Assembly (NCBI GenBank): GCA_947498985.1
Contig: CANMMF010000003.1
Coordinates: forward strand, 558,001-622,000
Direction: 5' to 3'
From: an uncultured Paracoccaceae bacterium
Lineage (GTDB): Bacteria; Pseudomonadota; Alphaproteobacteria; Rhodobacterales; Rhodobacteraceae
DNA: 64,000 bases
The number at the start of each line of letters is the position of its first letter. Positions within the stretch are counted from its first letter, which is position 1. Positions 37,092 through 44,934 of this stretch are shown here, piece by piece. The notes beneath the pieces are model-generated. The model was not told the DNA's origin and made no database searches. It saw only the letters and a list, made by a program, of their open reading frames with translations. The translations under genes were made by a program, and so were the position numbers.

Positions 37092-38101
37092 TCGGACACC
37101 CGCAGGATCAGTTTGCCGGGGACCTCACCGGCCTCGACGCGCGCATGCGCGGTCTGCGCTTGGGAAAGTGGCAGGGTCTCCGCAACCGCCGGACGCAGGC
37201 GGCCCTGAACCAGCATATCGAACAGCGTCGCGAGATCGTCGGTAAACCAGCTCGGATGCCGCCGCCGCATCGCGCCAATGGAGTAGAACGCCGTCGCGTG
37301 CCCGTTGGGCAGCCAATCCCAGAGCTTCAGTTTCACGACATCCAGCGGGATCGAGCCGCCATGCCCCAGCACCTCGTTCATGAAGCCGTAAGCCACGAGC
37401 ATCCCGCCGGGCTTCAGCGCGTGCAAAGAGCGGGCGAAGCTCTCGCCGCCCAGCGGATCGAAGGCGATATCGACGCCCTCGGGCACAGCCGTGGCGATGG
37501 CGGCTGCAAGGTCCGGGGCGTCGGCGTCAATGGGGGTGCCGCCGCAGGCGCGGATCAGATCGTGCTTGGCCGCCACATCGGTGCCGTAGGCGTCGATGCC
37601 GGCGTCGCGCGCGAGTTGCAGCATCGCGGTTCCGACAGCCCCGCCCGCGCCATGGATCAGGATCGACTGACCGGCTGCGGCACGGGCCACGCGGTGCAGC
37701 ATCTGGTAGGACGTGACCGCAGAGAGGATCATCGCCAGCGCATCTTCGTCCGAAACACCGTCCGGCACTTTGGTCAGCCGGTCGGCGGGCAGGCAGATCA
37801 CTTCGGAATAGGCCCCGATGGTCGTCAGATCCGCGACCCTGTCGCCCGGTGCATACCCGGCCACATCCGGGCCTAGTGCGTCGACCACGCCCACCAGATC
37901 GTAGCCGGGCACAAAGGGCGGTTTTTCCTTTATATCCGGATACAGCCCCTTGCGGATCATCACATCGGTGAAGGCCGCGCTGGTGACACGCACACGCAGG
38001 CGCACCTCGCCGGATTGTGGTTCCGGGAGCGTTGCGACCTCGCGCAATTGCAGCTCTTCAGGGCCACCGAAGGCGTTCAGAACAACTTGGGTAAAGGGCA
38101 T
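37088..38101 (-). CDS. Zinc-type/quinone oxidoreductase (medium-chain dehydrogenase family, NADPH)
   Basis: 337 residues from ATG 38099-38101. Fold motifs are the GroES-like N-terminus (PPFVPGYDLVGVVDALG, GDRVADL) and the nucleotide site HGAGGAVGTAMLQLA. Catalytic zinc ligands of alcohol dehydrogenases are absent, as in quinone oxidoreductases, so it likely reduces quinones or enones with NADPH. First gene of an operon with the amidohydrolase. A weak FNR-like site lies about 90 bases upstream. Confidence 0.9.
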   Translation of the reverse strand: MPFTQVVLNAFGGPEELQLREVATLPEPQSGEVRLRVRVTSAAFTDVMIRKGLYPDIKEKPPFVPGYDLVGVVDALGPDVAGYAPGDRVADLTTIGAYSEVICLPADRLTKVPDGVSDEDALAMILSAVTSYQMLHRVARAAAGQSILIHGAGGAVGTAMLQLARDAGIDAYGTDVAAKHDLIRACGGTPIDADAPDLAAAIATAVPEGVDIAFDPLGGESFARSLHALKPGGMLVAYGFMNEVLGHGGSIPLDVVKLKLWDWLPNGHATAFYSIGAMRRRHPSWFTDDLATLFDMLVQGRLRPAVAETLPLSQAQTAHARVEAGEVPGKLILRVSE

Positions 38102-38189
38102 GTGCGTGCCTTTGCTTGATGTCCGCCGCGCCGCGGCTCGGGTCGCCTGGAGGTTGCGCGGAGCCTGACACGAAGCAGAGATCCTGCAA

Positions 38190-38203
38190 CTGACAAAGAT
38201 CAA
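38190..38203. promoter_or_regulatory. Weak FNR/FixK-type box upstream of the quinone oxidoreductase
   Basis: CTGAC-AAAG-ATCAA differs by one base from a TTGAC-N4-ATCAA box like that at 58763. It is the least certain of the six FNR-like sites in the window. Confidence 0.35.
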
Positions 38204-38339
38204 CCCACAGGCGGACGCGGCCAGCCGTCTCGTCCGGCCATCCGGATTTCATAGCCTCAGGCGGCGATCCTTGCCGCCCCGTGCGCAAGAGACGGCGCTG
38301 ACCGGCCGGACCCGGGCGCTGCGCAGGCCCGCCAGCGTT

Positions 38340-38994
38340 TCAACCGGTCCCTTGCCTTGCGGTAACATTCCTTGTTGAGCGGGACGAATTGCTCAAGCCC
38401 CCGGCCCAGAGGCCAGAGGCCAGAGGCCCAGAGGCCCAGAGGCCCGGCGGTCCTGCGGTCCTGCGGCGCAGATAGAGGCAGCCCACCACGCTTGCCGCCA
38501 GCCCGCCAGGCGCGTTCAGGATGAGGTCGCCCATCGTGTCATCGAGCCCGGATTTCTGCATGTTCAGTCCGAAAAGTCTGTCCATGCCGTATTCGAACAC
38601 TTTCCAGAGCGCGCCGATCATCATCGCCACGCAAAACGCGATGAAGGCGATGGCCGAGGGCGCTGCGGCAAAGCGATCGCCGTCGAACAGCGTGAAAACA
38701 AAATGAAATTCGAACAGCCCGAACCCGACCGCCGCAGAGCCGTGCCGCGCCAGATCCCACCACCAGAGCCGGCCATGGAAATCCGGCGCCTCGCCGAGAA
38801 CGATGGAGGCAAAGATGAACAAGGTCGTGGCCAGCGGGAACGGCAACGGCAGGCGCAAGCGGAAACGCCATGCGAGAAGCAGCGGGATGACCGACAAGAG
38901 CAGCGTGGCATGGCTCAAAAAAGGCCAGCGCGAACCGCCCGAGCAGGACCTATGCCAGCACGGACAGCAAGAGCGCCGCCCAGATCGCCTGCAT
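38340..38994 (-). pseudogene. Decayed YjdF/DUF2238-like inner-membrane protein
   Basis: Reading from ATG 38992-38994 gives MQAIWAALLLSVLA and then an in-frame TAG (38950-38952). The frame continues VLLGRFALAF into a run of six A (38917-38922) where deleting one base would restore AFLSHATLLL. After that the frame is open to 38340, with several membrane segments and the conserved block WKVFEYGMDRLFGLNMQ, LDDTMGDLI. The C-terminus is replaced by sequence translated from a short tandem repeat. One stop, one frameshift and an altered tail mark it as a pseudogene; a sequencing error in the A-run would explain only the frameshift. Confidence 0.7.
38403..38464. repeat. 7-8-bp tandem repeat GGCC(C)AGA
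   Basis: Five units GGCCCAGA/GGCCAGA (38403-38440), one GGCCCGGC and two GGTCCTGC in direct tandem. They lie inside the 3' end of the decayed membrane-protein gene and give its Gly/Leu/Trp/Ala/Ser repeat tail. The unit resembles part of the 13-bp repeat at 35581. Confidence 0.8.
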
Positions 38995-39072
38995 CACCGG
39001 CCCCGCCGATTAGATCAGATCGTGCATCGCTGCTCTGTTCGTGAAGTTGCGCCGCCGCAGACCCATATCGGC

Positions 39073-39490
39073 ATGATGACGGACAACGCCGTTCGAATTG
39101 TCAGCTACAATATCCGCAGAGCGTGCGGTCTTGCTGCGCGACGGGTTTTGCGTGGACGCGGTCCGGCACCTCGATCTGCCGGGGCTGGAGCCGCGTGGCG
39201 CGGTCGGTGCAGCCTGACCTTGTGGCCGTGACGGGCCAGCGACCGCGTCACCTCGAGCACATGGGTGTCCTGCAACGCGTGGGCCGCATTTTTACGCAGG
39301 CGCAACACATCGGTCTCTGCCCCGTCATGGCCCAGCGGGACAACCACACCGGACGGCGGCTTTGCTCGATAACGTCGCTCCGGGCCGCGCCGGGGCATGC
39401 GGCGGCGCGCGCGCGTGTGTCGGGGCCGGGGGCCAGCGGTCTGACGGGGCGACAGGAGCCTGTCCCGTCGGCCACGCTGCAGGCGCAGAA
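39073..39490 (+). pseudogene. Decayed endonuclease/exonuclease/phosphatase (EEP) family gene
   Basis: Three frames in order carry pieces of one EEP protein. AVRIVSYNIRRA is the N-terminal strand. Then a frameshift and the loss of roughly 80 residues lead to AVLLRDGFCVDAVRHLDLPG and LEPRGAV. After another shift comes DLVAVTGQRPRHLEHMGVLQ and RVGRIF, matching the T/H-L-G-L-L-R region, whose catalytic His context is damaged. No frame is open through all parts. Limits at the 3' end are approximate. Confidence 0.65.
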
Positions 39491-39531
39491 TCAAACACCG
39501 TGTCAGACCCGCCCGAGGCGCGTTCGACGCC

Positions 39532-40191
39532 CTAGGTCATCGCGTGCAGTGCATCGGCGTCCAGCACGATCACCGTATGCACCCCGTCGAGCGCAATTAC
39601 ACCGGACTTTCGCAGCAGGGTGAAGGTCCGCGACACGGTTTCGGTGGTCAGCCCCAGGAAATCGGCGATGTCGCTGCGCGCCATCGGCAGGGTGATCTGC
39701 CGGTAGGCGCCCAGATCCCGGCCATGACGCTCCGTGATGACCGCCAGGAAGGAGGCGACCTTTTCGCTGGCTGACTTGCGGCCCAGCATCATGAAATGAT
39801 CCTGCATCGCACTGATCTCGCGCAGGGCGGCACGCAAAAGCGCGTCATGCAGGTCCGGATCCTCGTCGCCATGCTCGAGCGCGGAGCGTTTGAAGGACCG
39901 CAGCGTGGTGTCGACCAGCGCATCGCAATCGGTGTGGTGCCGGCCATCCGCCGGAAAGCCGATGACGTCGCCGGGATAGCCGAACGCGATGACCTGCCGC
40001 CGCCCGTCCGGCAACAGCCGCGTCAGCCGCACGACGCCGGTGATCACCTGATAAAGCCTCGTCACCTCGTCGCCTTCGAAATAGAGGCAGCTGTGTTCCT
40101 TCAGGGTGAACGGCACGGCCTGCCGTTCGCCGAGCGATGGCGTGAGCGCATATGTGCCGGGGTCTGCATCGATTTTCATCGTCACGTACAT
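39532..40191 (-). CDS. Crp/Fnr family regulator, FixK-like
   Basis: 219 residues from ATG 40189-40191, with GGGAG upstream. It has an N-terminal cyclic-nucleotide-fold sensor domain (about 20-120) and C-terminal helix-turn-helix (about 165-200) with Glu184-Thr-Val-Ser187-Arg188 in its recognition helix. That pattern reads TTGAT half-sites in FNR and FixK. It lacks the N-terminal cysteine cluster of FNR; its only cysteines are Cys35 and Cys89, so it does not look like an oxygen-sensing 4Fe-4S protein. It is divergent from the response regulator gene. FNR-type boxes elsewhere in the window are its likely targets. Confidence 0.92.
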   Translation of the reverse strand: MYVTMKIDADPGTYALTPSLGERQAVPFTLKEHSCLYFEGDEVTRLYQVITGVVRLTRLLPDGRRQVIAFGYPGDVIGFPADGRHHTDCDALVDTTLRSFKRSALEHGDEDPDLHDALLRAALREISAMQDHFMMLGRKSASEKVASFLAVITERHGRDLGAYRQITLPMARSDIADFLGLTTETVSRTFTLLRKSGVIALDGVHTVIVLDADALHAMT

Positions 40192-40234
40192 TGTCAGTCT
40201 CCCACCAGGTCCGAGACTGTGTTGAACTGCGCAG

Positions 40235-40248
40235 GTAATCTGAATTAC
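40235..40248. promoter_or_regulatory. Inverted repeat between the FixK-like and response-regulator genes
   Basis: GTAAT-CTGA-ATTAC, perfect 5-bp arms, in the 159-bp divergent promoter region. It is a possible site for either regulator and is not an FNR-type box. Confidence 0.3.
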
Positions 40249-40350
40249 TGTGATCGTGCGGAGAATTGTATCATTTTGTATCCGCTGACCGCCTGCGGAC
40301 GGAGCGCGGCGGGATGGCCTCTCAGACAATGCGAAGAGGGAGATTGCGCC

Positions 40351-41112
40351 GTGACCGGCACCCAGACGATTCTGGTGGTTGAAGACGAACAGACCGTGCG
40401 CGCCCTGCTGAGGACCGTGCTCGAAGAGGGGGGCTTTGCCGTCGAAGAGGCCGAGGGCTCTGCGGCAGCGATGGCCTATCTTGCGCGCGAGACACCGTCG
40501 CTGATCACGCTGGACCTGCATCTGGGGGCCGATAACGGTCTCGATCTCGCGCGCGAGATCCGCCGCAGCCACAGCGTGCCGATTGTCATGGTGACCGGGC
40601 AGGGCGACGTGATCGACCGGGTGGTCGGGCTCGAGCTGGGTGCGGACGACTACATCAGCAAGCCGTTTCACGTCCGCGAGGTTCTGGCCCGGATCCGCGC
40701 GGTGCTGAGGCGTCCTCCGCAAGCCGCGCCGGAAACGGGCGACCCGCCAAAAGACGATACGTGCGTCGCGCATCATTTCGACGGGGTCACCGTTGTGCCC
40801 GACCGGATGGAGGTGATCGACCGCGATGGCCGCGATTGCGGGCTGACCAGCGGCGATTTCGCGCTGCTGATGGTGTTTCTCGAACGGCCCAAGCGCGTCC
40901 TGTCCCGCGACCAGCTGATGGATCTGACGGGCGGCGTGGAATGGTCGCCACTGGACCGGACCATCGACAATCAGGTCGCGCGTCTGAGAAAGAAGATAGA
41001 GCGCAACCCGTCAGACCCGAAACTCATCAAGACGGTCCGCGGCGTCGGCTATACCTTTGCCTGCGATGTGGATCGCAAGGGCGATCAGGACGGTGTCTCC
41101 AGAAGCGCATGA
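40351..41112 (+). CDS. OmpR-family response regulator
   Basis: 253 residues from GTG 40351, with GAGGGAG well spaced. The receiver domain (1-120) has acidic residues Glu11/Asp12, phospho-acceptor Asp55 in LITLDLHLG, and Lys104 in YISKPF. The winged-helix output domain (about 145-245) has DRTIDNQVARLRKKIE and TVRGVGYTF. Its 3' end overlaps the convergent hybrid kinase gene by 28 bases. The kinase next door is the obvious partner, so the system differs from classical FixJ, which has a LuxR-type output domain. Confidence 0.95.
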   Translation: MTGTQTILVVEDEQTVRALLRTVLEEGGFAVEEAEGSAAAMAYLARETPSLITLDLHLGADNGLDLAREIRRSHSVPIVMVTGQGDVIDRVVGLELGADDYISKPFHVREVLARIRAVLRRPPQAAPETGDPPKDDTCVAHHFDGVTVVPDRMEVIDRDGRDCGLTSGDFALLMVFLERPKRVLSRDQLMDLTGGVEWSPLDRTIDNQVARLRKKIERNPSDPKLIKTVRGVGYTFACDVDRKGDQDGVSRSA

Positions 41113-42707
41113 ATCCGCGCGGCGAGGTCGGCCTGACGGTAGGGTTTGTGCAGGATCGGCTGATCCGGGCGGCCACCCAGATCGTTGGTGACAACGTCGC
41201 TGGCGTATCCGGAGGTGAGCAGGGTTTTCACGCCCGGAAACTCCGCCTCAACCCTGGCCGCAAGCGTATAGCCGTTCAGGCCGCCCGGCATGACAAGGTC
41301 GGAAAACACCAGATCGACCTGCAACCCGGCGCGGAGCATCTCGTAGGCGGTGTCACCGTCCGGCGCCTCTTCGGTGTGATAGCCAAGGTCTCGGATCCGC
41401 TCGATGGAGAGCTTGCGCACGCGCGGATTGTCCTCGACCACCAGAATGGTCTGGCCCGCGCCGCGCGGCACGCCCTGTTCCACGGTGGTGTCTTCGGTCG
41501 ACCCGGTCTCTTCTGCCGAGCGCATCACCGGGAAGTAGAGGCCAAAGCTCGATCCATGCCCGATCTCGCTGTAAAGCGTGATGTGCCCGCCGGACTGGCG
41601 CACAAACCCGTAGACCATCGCCAGCCCCAGACCGGTCCGCCCGCGATCCCCCTTGGTGGTGAAAAAAGGCTCGAACGCACGGCGTTGCGCCTCGAGGCTC
41701 ATGCCCTCGCCATTGTCGCTGATGAAGAGCCGCACGTAGTCGCCCGGCTCCATATCGGTTTCCTGCGCCATGTAGGTGTCGTCGATGGTGACATCGGCGA
41801 CCGAGATCAGGAACTGACCGCCATCGGGCATCGCATCGCGCGCGTTCAGCGCGAGATTGATGAGCGCCGACTGCAGCTGGACAGGGTCGATCATCACGTC
41901 GCTCAGCGTGTCGGCAAATTCGGTGCGGATGGAGTAATGCGCGCCAATCGTGCGCCGCAGGATCGCCAGCGCATCGCGGCATTCCTCGCGCAGATCCACG
42001 CGGGTCGGTTTGAGATTGCCCTTGCGCGCGAAGACCAGAAGGCGCGAGGTCAGATCAGCCCCCAGCTCAGCCGAGGCCAGCGCATCGGCGATCAGCCCGG
42101 ATTGCCGGTCATCGAGGCTGCCACGCATCTGCAGAAGTTCAAGGTTTCCGATAACAACGGTCAGCAGATTGTTGAAATCATGTGCAATTCCGCCGGTGAG
42201 CTGTCCCACGGCATCCAGGCGTTGCGACCGCGCCAGCGCCTCTTGCGAGGCCCGTCGCTCGGTCAGGTCGTGCAGGATCCCGATGAAAAGCTTCGCGCCC
42301 GCCACCTCGGCCTCGCCGACAGAGAGATGTACCGGAAAGACCGATCCGTCCTGCCGCACACCCTCGACATCGCGACCGGTCCCGATGATCCGCGCCTCGC
42401 CGGTGGCGCGGTGGTGTTGCATGAAACCGTCATGCAGTTTTGCCAGCGCACCGGGCATCAGGATGTTCACGCTCTGGCCGGTCAACGCACCTTCGGCGTA
42501 GCCGAAAAGCCGCTCTGCCGCGCCGTTCACCCGCAACATCTGCCCGGCGTCGTCGGACACGATCATGGCGTCCGTCGCGGCCTGCAGAAAGGCGTCGAGA
42601 AGGGCACTGTCCCGGGACGCGGTCATTCTGTGCAAGTGGGTCTGTAACGGGTCATCCTGGGGGCAGTTGAACAAGCGACGGGGCGGAGGGTCAATGCTGT
42701 TGCGCAT
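41085..42707 (-). CDS. FixL-like hybrid histidine kinase (haem-type PAS, HisKA, HATPase, receiver)
   Basis: 540 residues, no membrane segment. The PAS domain (about 38-150) matches FixL: His92 in KLHDGF and Arg112 in IIGTGRDVEG stand 20 residues apart, like the proximal haem His200 and distal Arg220 of Bradyrhizobium FixL. HisKA has His176 in GGIAHDFNNLL, and HATPase has LNARD (Asn288) and DNGEGM (331-336). The C-terminal receiver has Asp470 in FSDLVMP and Lys521. The start at 42707 overlaps the protease gene stop by one base (TGATG); ATG 42626 is a weaker option. Likely a cytoplasmic oxygen sensor (inference). Confidence 0.9.
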   Translation of the reverse strand: MRNSIDPPPRRLFNCPQDDPLQTHLHRMTASRDSALLDAFLQAATDAMIVSDDAGQMLRVNGAAERLFGYAEGALTGQSVNILMPGALAKLHDGFMQHHRATGEARIIGTGRDVEGVRQDGSVFPVHLSVGEAEVAGAKLFIGILHDLTERRASQEALARSQRLDAVGQLTGGIAHDFNNLLTVVIGNLELLQMRGSLDDRQSGLIADALASAELGADLTSRLLVFARKGNLKPTRVDLREECRDALAILRRTIGAHYSIRTEFADTLSDVMIDPVQLQSALINLALNARDAMPDGGQFLISVADVTIDDTYMAQETDMEPGDYVRLFISDNGEGMSLEAQRRAFEPFFTTKGDRGRTGLGLAMVYGFVRQSGGHITLYSEIGHGSSFGLYFPVMRSAEETGSTEDTTVEQGVPRGAGQTILVVEDNPRVRKLSIERIRDLGYHTEEAPDGDTAYEMLRAGLQVDLVFSDLVMPGGLNGYTLAARVEAEFPGVKTLLTSGYASDVVTNDLGGRPDQPILHKPYRQADLAARIHALLETPS

Positions 42708-43870
42708 CACGGCACAGCGGCAGAGATATGTCCGCGCCGCGCCAGCGGGCCCACATCCTTCATCAGGGCGAGATACCGGACGAGGTCGGCCAGCGTGACA
42801 ATGCCCCGCAACCGGCCCGCCTCGACAACCATGAACTTGCGCTGACCGGAGGCGGCGATGCGCGCCAGCAGGTCGGTTACGGAGGTTTCGGGGCCGGTGG
42901 TCGTCTCGCTCGAGAGGCTGATGAAGACGTCGCCGACCTGGGTATTGGCCCAGTTTTCCCGGTCCATCCCGGCCAGCACCGAAGCGTCGATATGGCCGAG
43001 CAGGACGCCGTCCTCCAGCACCGGGACAAAGCTCACCCGGCGGCGCAGCATGATCTGGTTGACCAGCGCCGCAAGCGTGGTGTCGGGGCTGGTCACAACC
43101 GGTGACGGGGTCATGAGATCGCCCACCGTTCTGCCGCCCAGCAGGATCGAGGTCCGCTGCGTCTCGACCGTGCCCCGCGCCGCGGCGAGGATGAAGACGC
43201 CGATCATGATCTGCCAGAGCCCCCCGACCAGCGCGCCCTGAAACAGCGCGAGCACGCCAAGTGCCATCAGCGCATAGGCAAATGTCGCGCCGACACGGGC
43301 GGCGGTTTCGGTGGCTGCCAGAACGTCGCCGCCGCGTTGCCACAGCCATGCGCGCAGAACCCGCCCGCCGTCGAGCGGGAAGGCGGGCAGCAGATTGAAG
43401 GCGGCCAGCGCGAGATTGATCAGCGCGAGGTAACGGATGACCTCTACCACGCTCTGCGGCAGGCTGGCGGAGGCGGCAAGCTGCGCAAGCGCCCAGAAAA
43501 GAGCGGCAAGGGCGAAACTCATCGCCGGTCCGGCAAGCGCGATCCGGACCGCGTCGCGGGCGCGCGCCGGTTCCCTGGTCATCTCGGCCACGCCGCCGAA
43601 AAGGAACAGCGTGATCGCCTCGGTGTGCACGCCATAACGGCGCCCGGTCATGGCATGCGCCAGTTCGTGCAGCAGCAGCGAGACAAAGAGCAGCAGCATG
43701 GCCGCGACGGCCATGGCGACGTAGACCGTCTGCGACTGTTCCGGCAAGACCCCGGGAAACACCTGGCGGCAAAGCGTCCACGTGATCAGCGCCGCGATCA
43801 GGATCCAGCTGGGATCGACCCTGATTTTCAACCCGAACACCCGTACCAGGGTTTTGGCGTGTGAGAACAT
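42707..43870 (-). CDS. Site-2 protease family (M50) intramembrane metalloprotease with CBS domains
   Basis: 387 residues. The zinc site is HELAH in LLLHELAHAM and Asp in LLPAFPLDGGRVL, both in membrane segments, followed by a C-terminal pair of CBS domains (about 235-375: LMTPSPVV, VLEDGVLLGHI, VEAGRLRGIVTLADL). Such proteases cut membrane-bound regulators, and CBS pairs sense adenosine nucleotides. It is first in an operon with the FixL-like kinase, and two FNR-type boxes lie just upstream. Confidence 0.93.
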   Translation of the reverse strand: MFSHAKTLVRVFGLKIRVDPSWILIAALITWTLCRQVFPGVLPEQSQTVYVAMAVAAMLLLFVSLLLHELAHAMTGRRYGVHTEAITLFLFGGVAEMTREPARARDAVRIALAGPAMSFALAALFWALAQLAASASLPQSVVEVIRYLALINLALAAFNLLPAFPLDGGRVLRAWLWQRGGDVLAATETAARVGATFAYALMALGVLALFQGALVGGLWQIMIGVFILAAARGTVETQRTSILLGGRTVGDLMTPSPVVTSPDTTLAALVNQIMLRRRVSFVPVLEDGVLLGHIDASVLAGMDRENWANTQVGDVFISLSSETTTGPETSVTDLLARIAASGQRKFMVVEAGRLRGIVTLADLVRYLALMKDVGPLARRGHISAAVP

Positions 43871-43918
43871 GGCGGCTGTCCTTTTCCCTCACTCCTAACC
43901 GGTTGCGTGCGCCGGGTT

Positions 43919-43932
43919 TTGATATCGCTCAA
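43919..43932. promoter_or_regulatory. FNR/FixK-type box 1 in the protease/ABC-exporter divergent region
   Basis: TTGAT-ATCG-CTCAA, 49 bases upstream of the protease gene. Its exact reverse complement occurs at 56326 between ppsA and the GerW gene. Confidence 0.72.
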
Positions 43933-43992
43933 TGCAGTTCGCCGCGCGGGGCAGGATGCGCCGTGAGGCAGCCGTCGCGCGGCCTGATGAAA

Positions 43993-44006
43993 TTGATCTT
44001 GCTCAA
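43993..44006. promoter_or_regulatory. FNR/FixK-type box 2 in the protease/ABC-exporter divergent region
   Basis: TTGAT-CTTG-CTCAA, 74 bases after box 1 and upstream of the exporter operon. Its exact reverse complement occurs at 52010. With box 1, each direction has its own site. Confidence 0.72.
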
Positions 44007-44056
44007 TCGCCTCGCGGCCCCGCGCCCTAAAACACGCGCCGAAAGGAGCGCGCGCG

Positions 44057-44218
44057 ATGGGCGAAAAGCGCCACGAGGCGATCAGGGCATGTGCGACGGA
44101 GCGGCGCGACGCGCCTGCGGCAGAGCCGTTTGCGCGTTATCGTGGCGCGGGCATCCGATCTTCCCGCGCACAGGTTGCGACCCCAAAAAGACCCGACAAG
44201 GCCACGTCCCATGGCTGA
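44057..44218 (+). CDS. Small basic protein of unknown function leading the ABC exporter operon
   Basis: A 53-residue frame that starts [18 protein letters not shown] and ends at 44218. It has an excellent Shine-Dalgarno sequence, GAAAGGAG, eight bases before the ATG. It overlaps the start of the ABC ATPase gene by eight bases, and that ATG has no ribosome-binding site of its own, so translation of the ATPase probably depends on this leader. The product is rich in Arg and Ala and resembles nothing I know. It could be a real protein or only a coupling leader. Confidence 0.5.
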   Translation: MGEKRHEAIRACATERRDAPAAEPFARYRGAGIRSSRAQVATPKRPDKATSHG

Positions 44219-44930
44219 CGCGCCGCATGATGTTGTCTTTCGAACGCGGGATCTGACCAAGGTCTACGAGACCGGCGAGGTCAAGGTGTTTGCGCTCGAC
44301 GGGGTCGATCTGGAGCTTTTCTCCGGCGAACTGGCGGTTCTGCTGGGCCCGTCGGGCAGCGGCAAGTCGACGCTTCTGAACATTCTCGGCGGGCTGGATC
44401 ACGCAACAAGGGGCCGTGTCTGGTTCCGCGATCTGGAACTGACCGGGCTTGCGGACCGGGGGCTGACGCGGTTTCGCCGCGACCATGTGGGCTTTGTCTT
44501 TCAGTTCTACAACCTCGTGCCCAGCCTGACCGCGCGCGAAAACGTCCAGCTTGTCACCGATATCTCGCCACATCCGATGCGCCCGGAAGAGGCGCTGGAG
44601 CGGGTAGGGCTCTCGCACCGTCTCGATCACTTTCCCGCCCAGATGTCGGGGGGTGAGCAGCAGCGTGTGGCGATTGCCCGCGCGGTGGCCAAGCGCCCCG
44701 AAGTGCTGCTTTGCGACGAGCCGACCGGCGCGCTTGACAGCAAGACCGGCATTCAGGTGCTCGAGGTGCTCAAACATGTCAACGAAGAGCTTGGCACCTC
44801 GACGGTTGTGATCACCCATGCTGCGGAAATCCGCAGAATGGCGCATCGGGTGATCTGGTTTCAGGACGGGCGCATCGCCAATATCGACGTCAACGACACG
44901 CGGCTGGAACCGGCCGAGATCGCGTGGTGA
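44211..44930 (+). CDS. ABC transporter ATPase, LolD/MacB type
   Basis: 239 residues: Walker [11 protein letters not shown]-loop [10 protein letters not shown], signature [14 protein letters not shown], Walker [13 protein letters not shown]-loop VVITHAAE. The DEPTGALD and FYNL segments are typical of ATPases paired with FtsX-like permeases that move lipids, lipoproteins or antibiotics outward rather than import nutrients. Second gene of the operon; the permease starts five bases after its stop. Confidence 0.94.
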   Translation: MADAPHDVVFRTRDLTKVYETGEVKVFALDGVDLELFSGELAVLLGPSGSGKSTLLNILGGLDHATRGRVWFRDLELTGLADRGLTRFRRDHVGFVFQFYNLVPSLTARENVQLVTDISPHPMRPEEALERVGLSHRLDHFPAQMSGGEQQRVAIARAVAKRPEVLLCDEPTGALDSKTGIQVLEVLKHVNEELGTSTVVITHAAEIRRMAHRVIWFQDGRIANIDVNDTRLEPAEIAW

Positions 44931-44934
44931 CGGG

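Noticed and set aside
41085-43892. A 935-codon open frame on the minus strand that would fuse an N-terminal region to the hybrid kinase.
   Set aside because: Its first part is the out-of-frame shadow of the S2P protease gene. The protease has all its motifs in the other frame, and the kinase has a natural start at the TGATG overlap.
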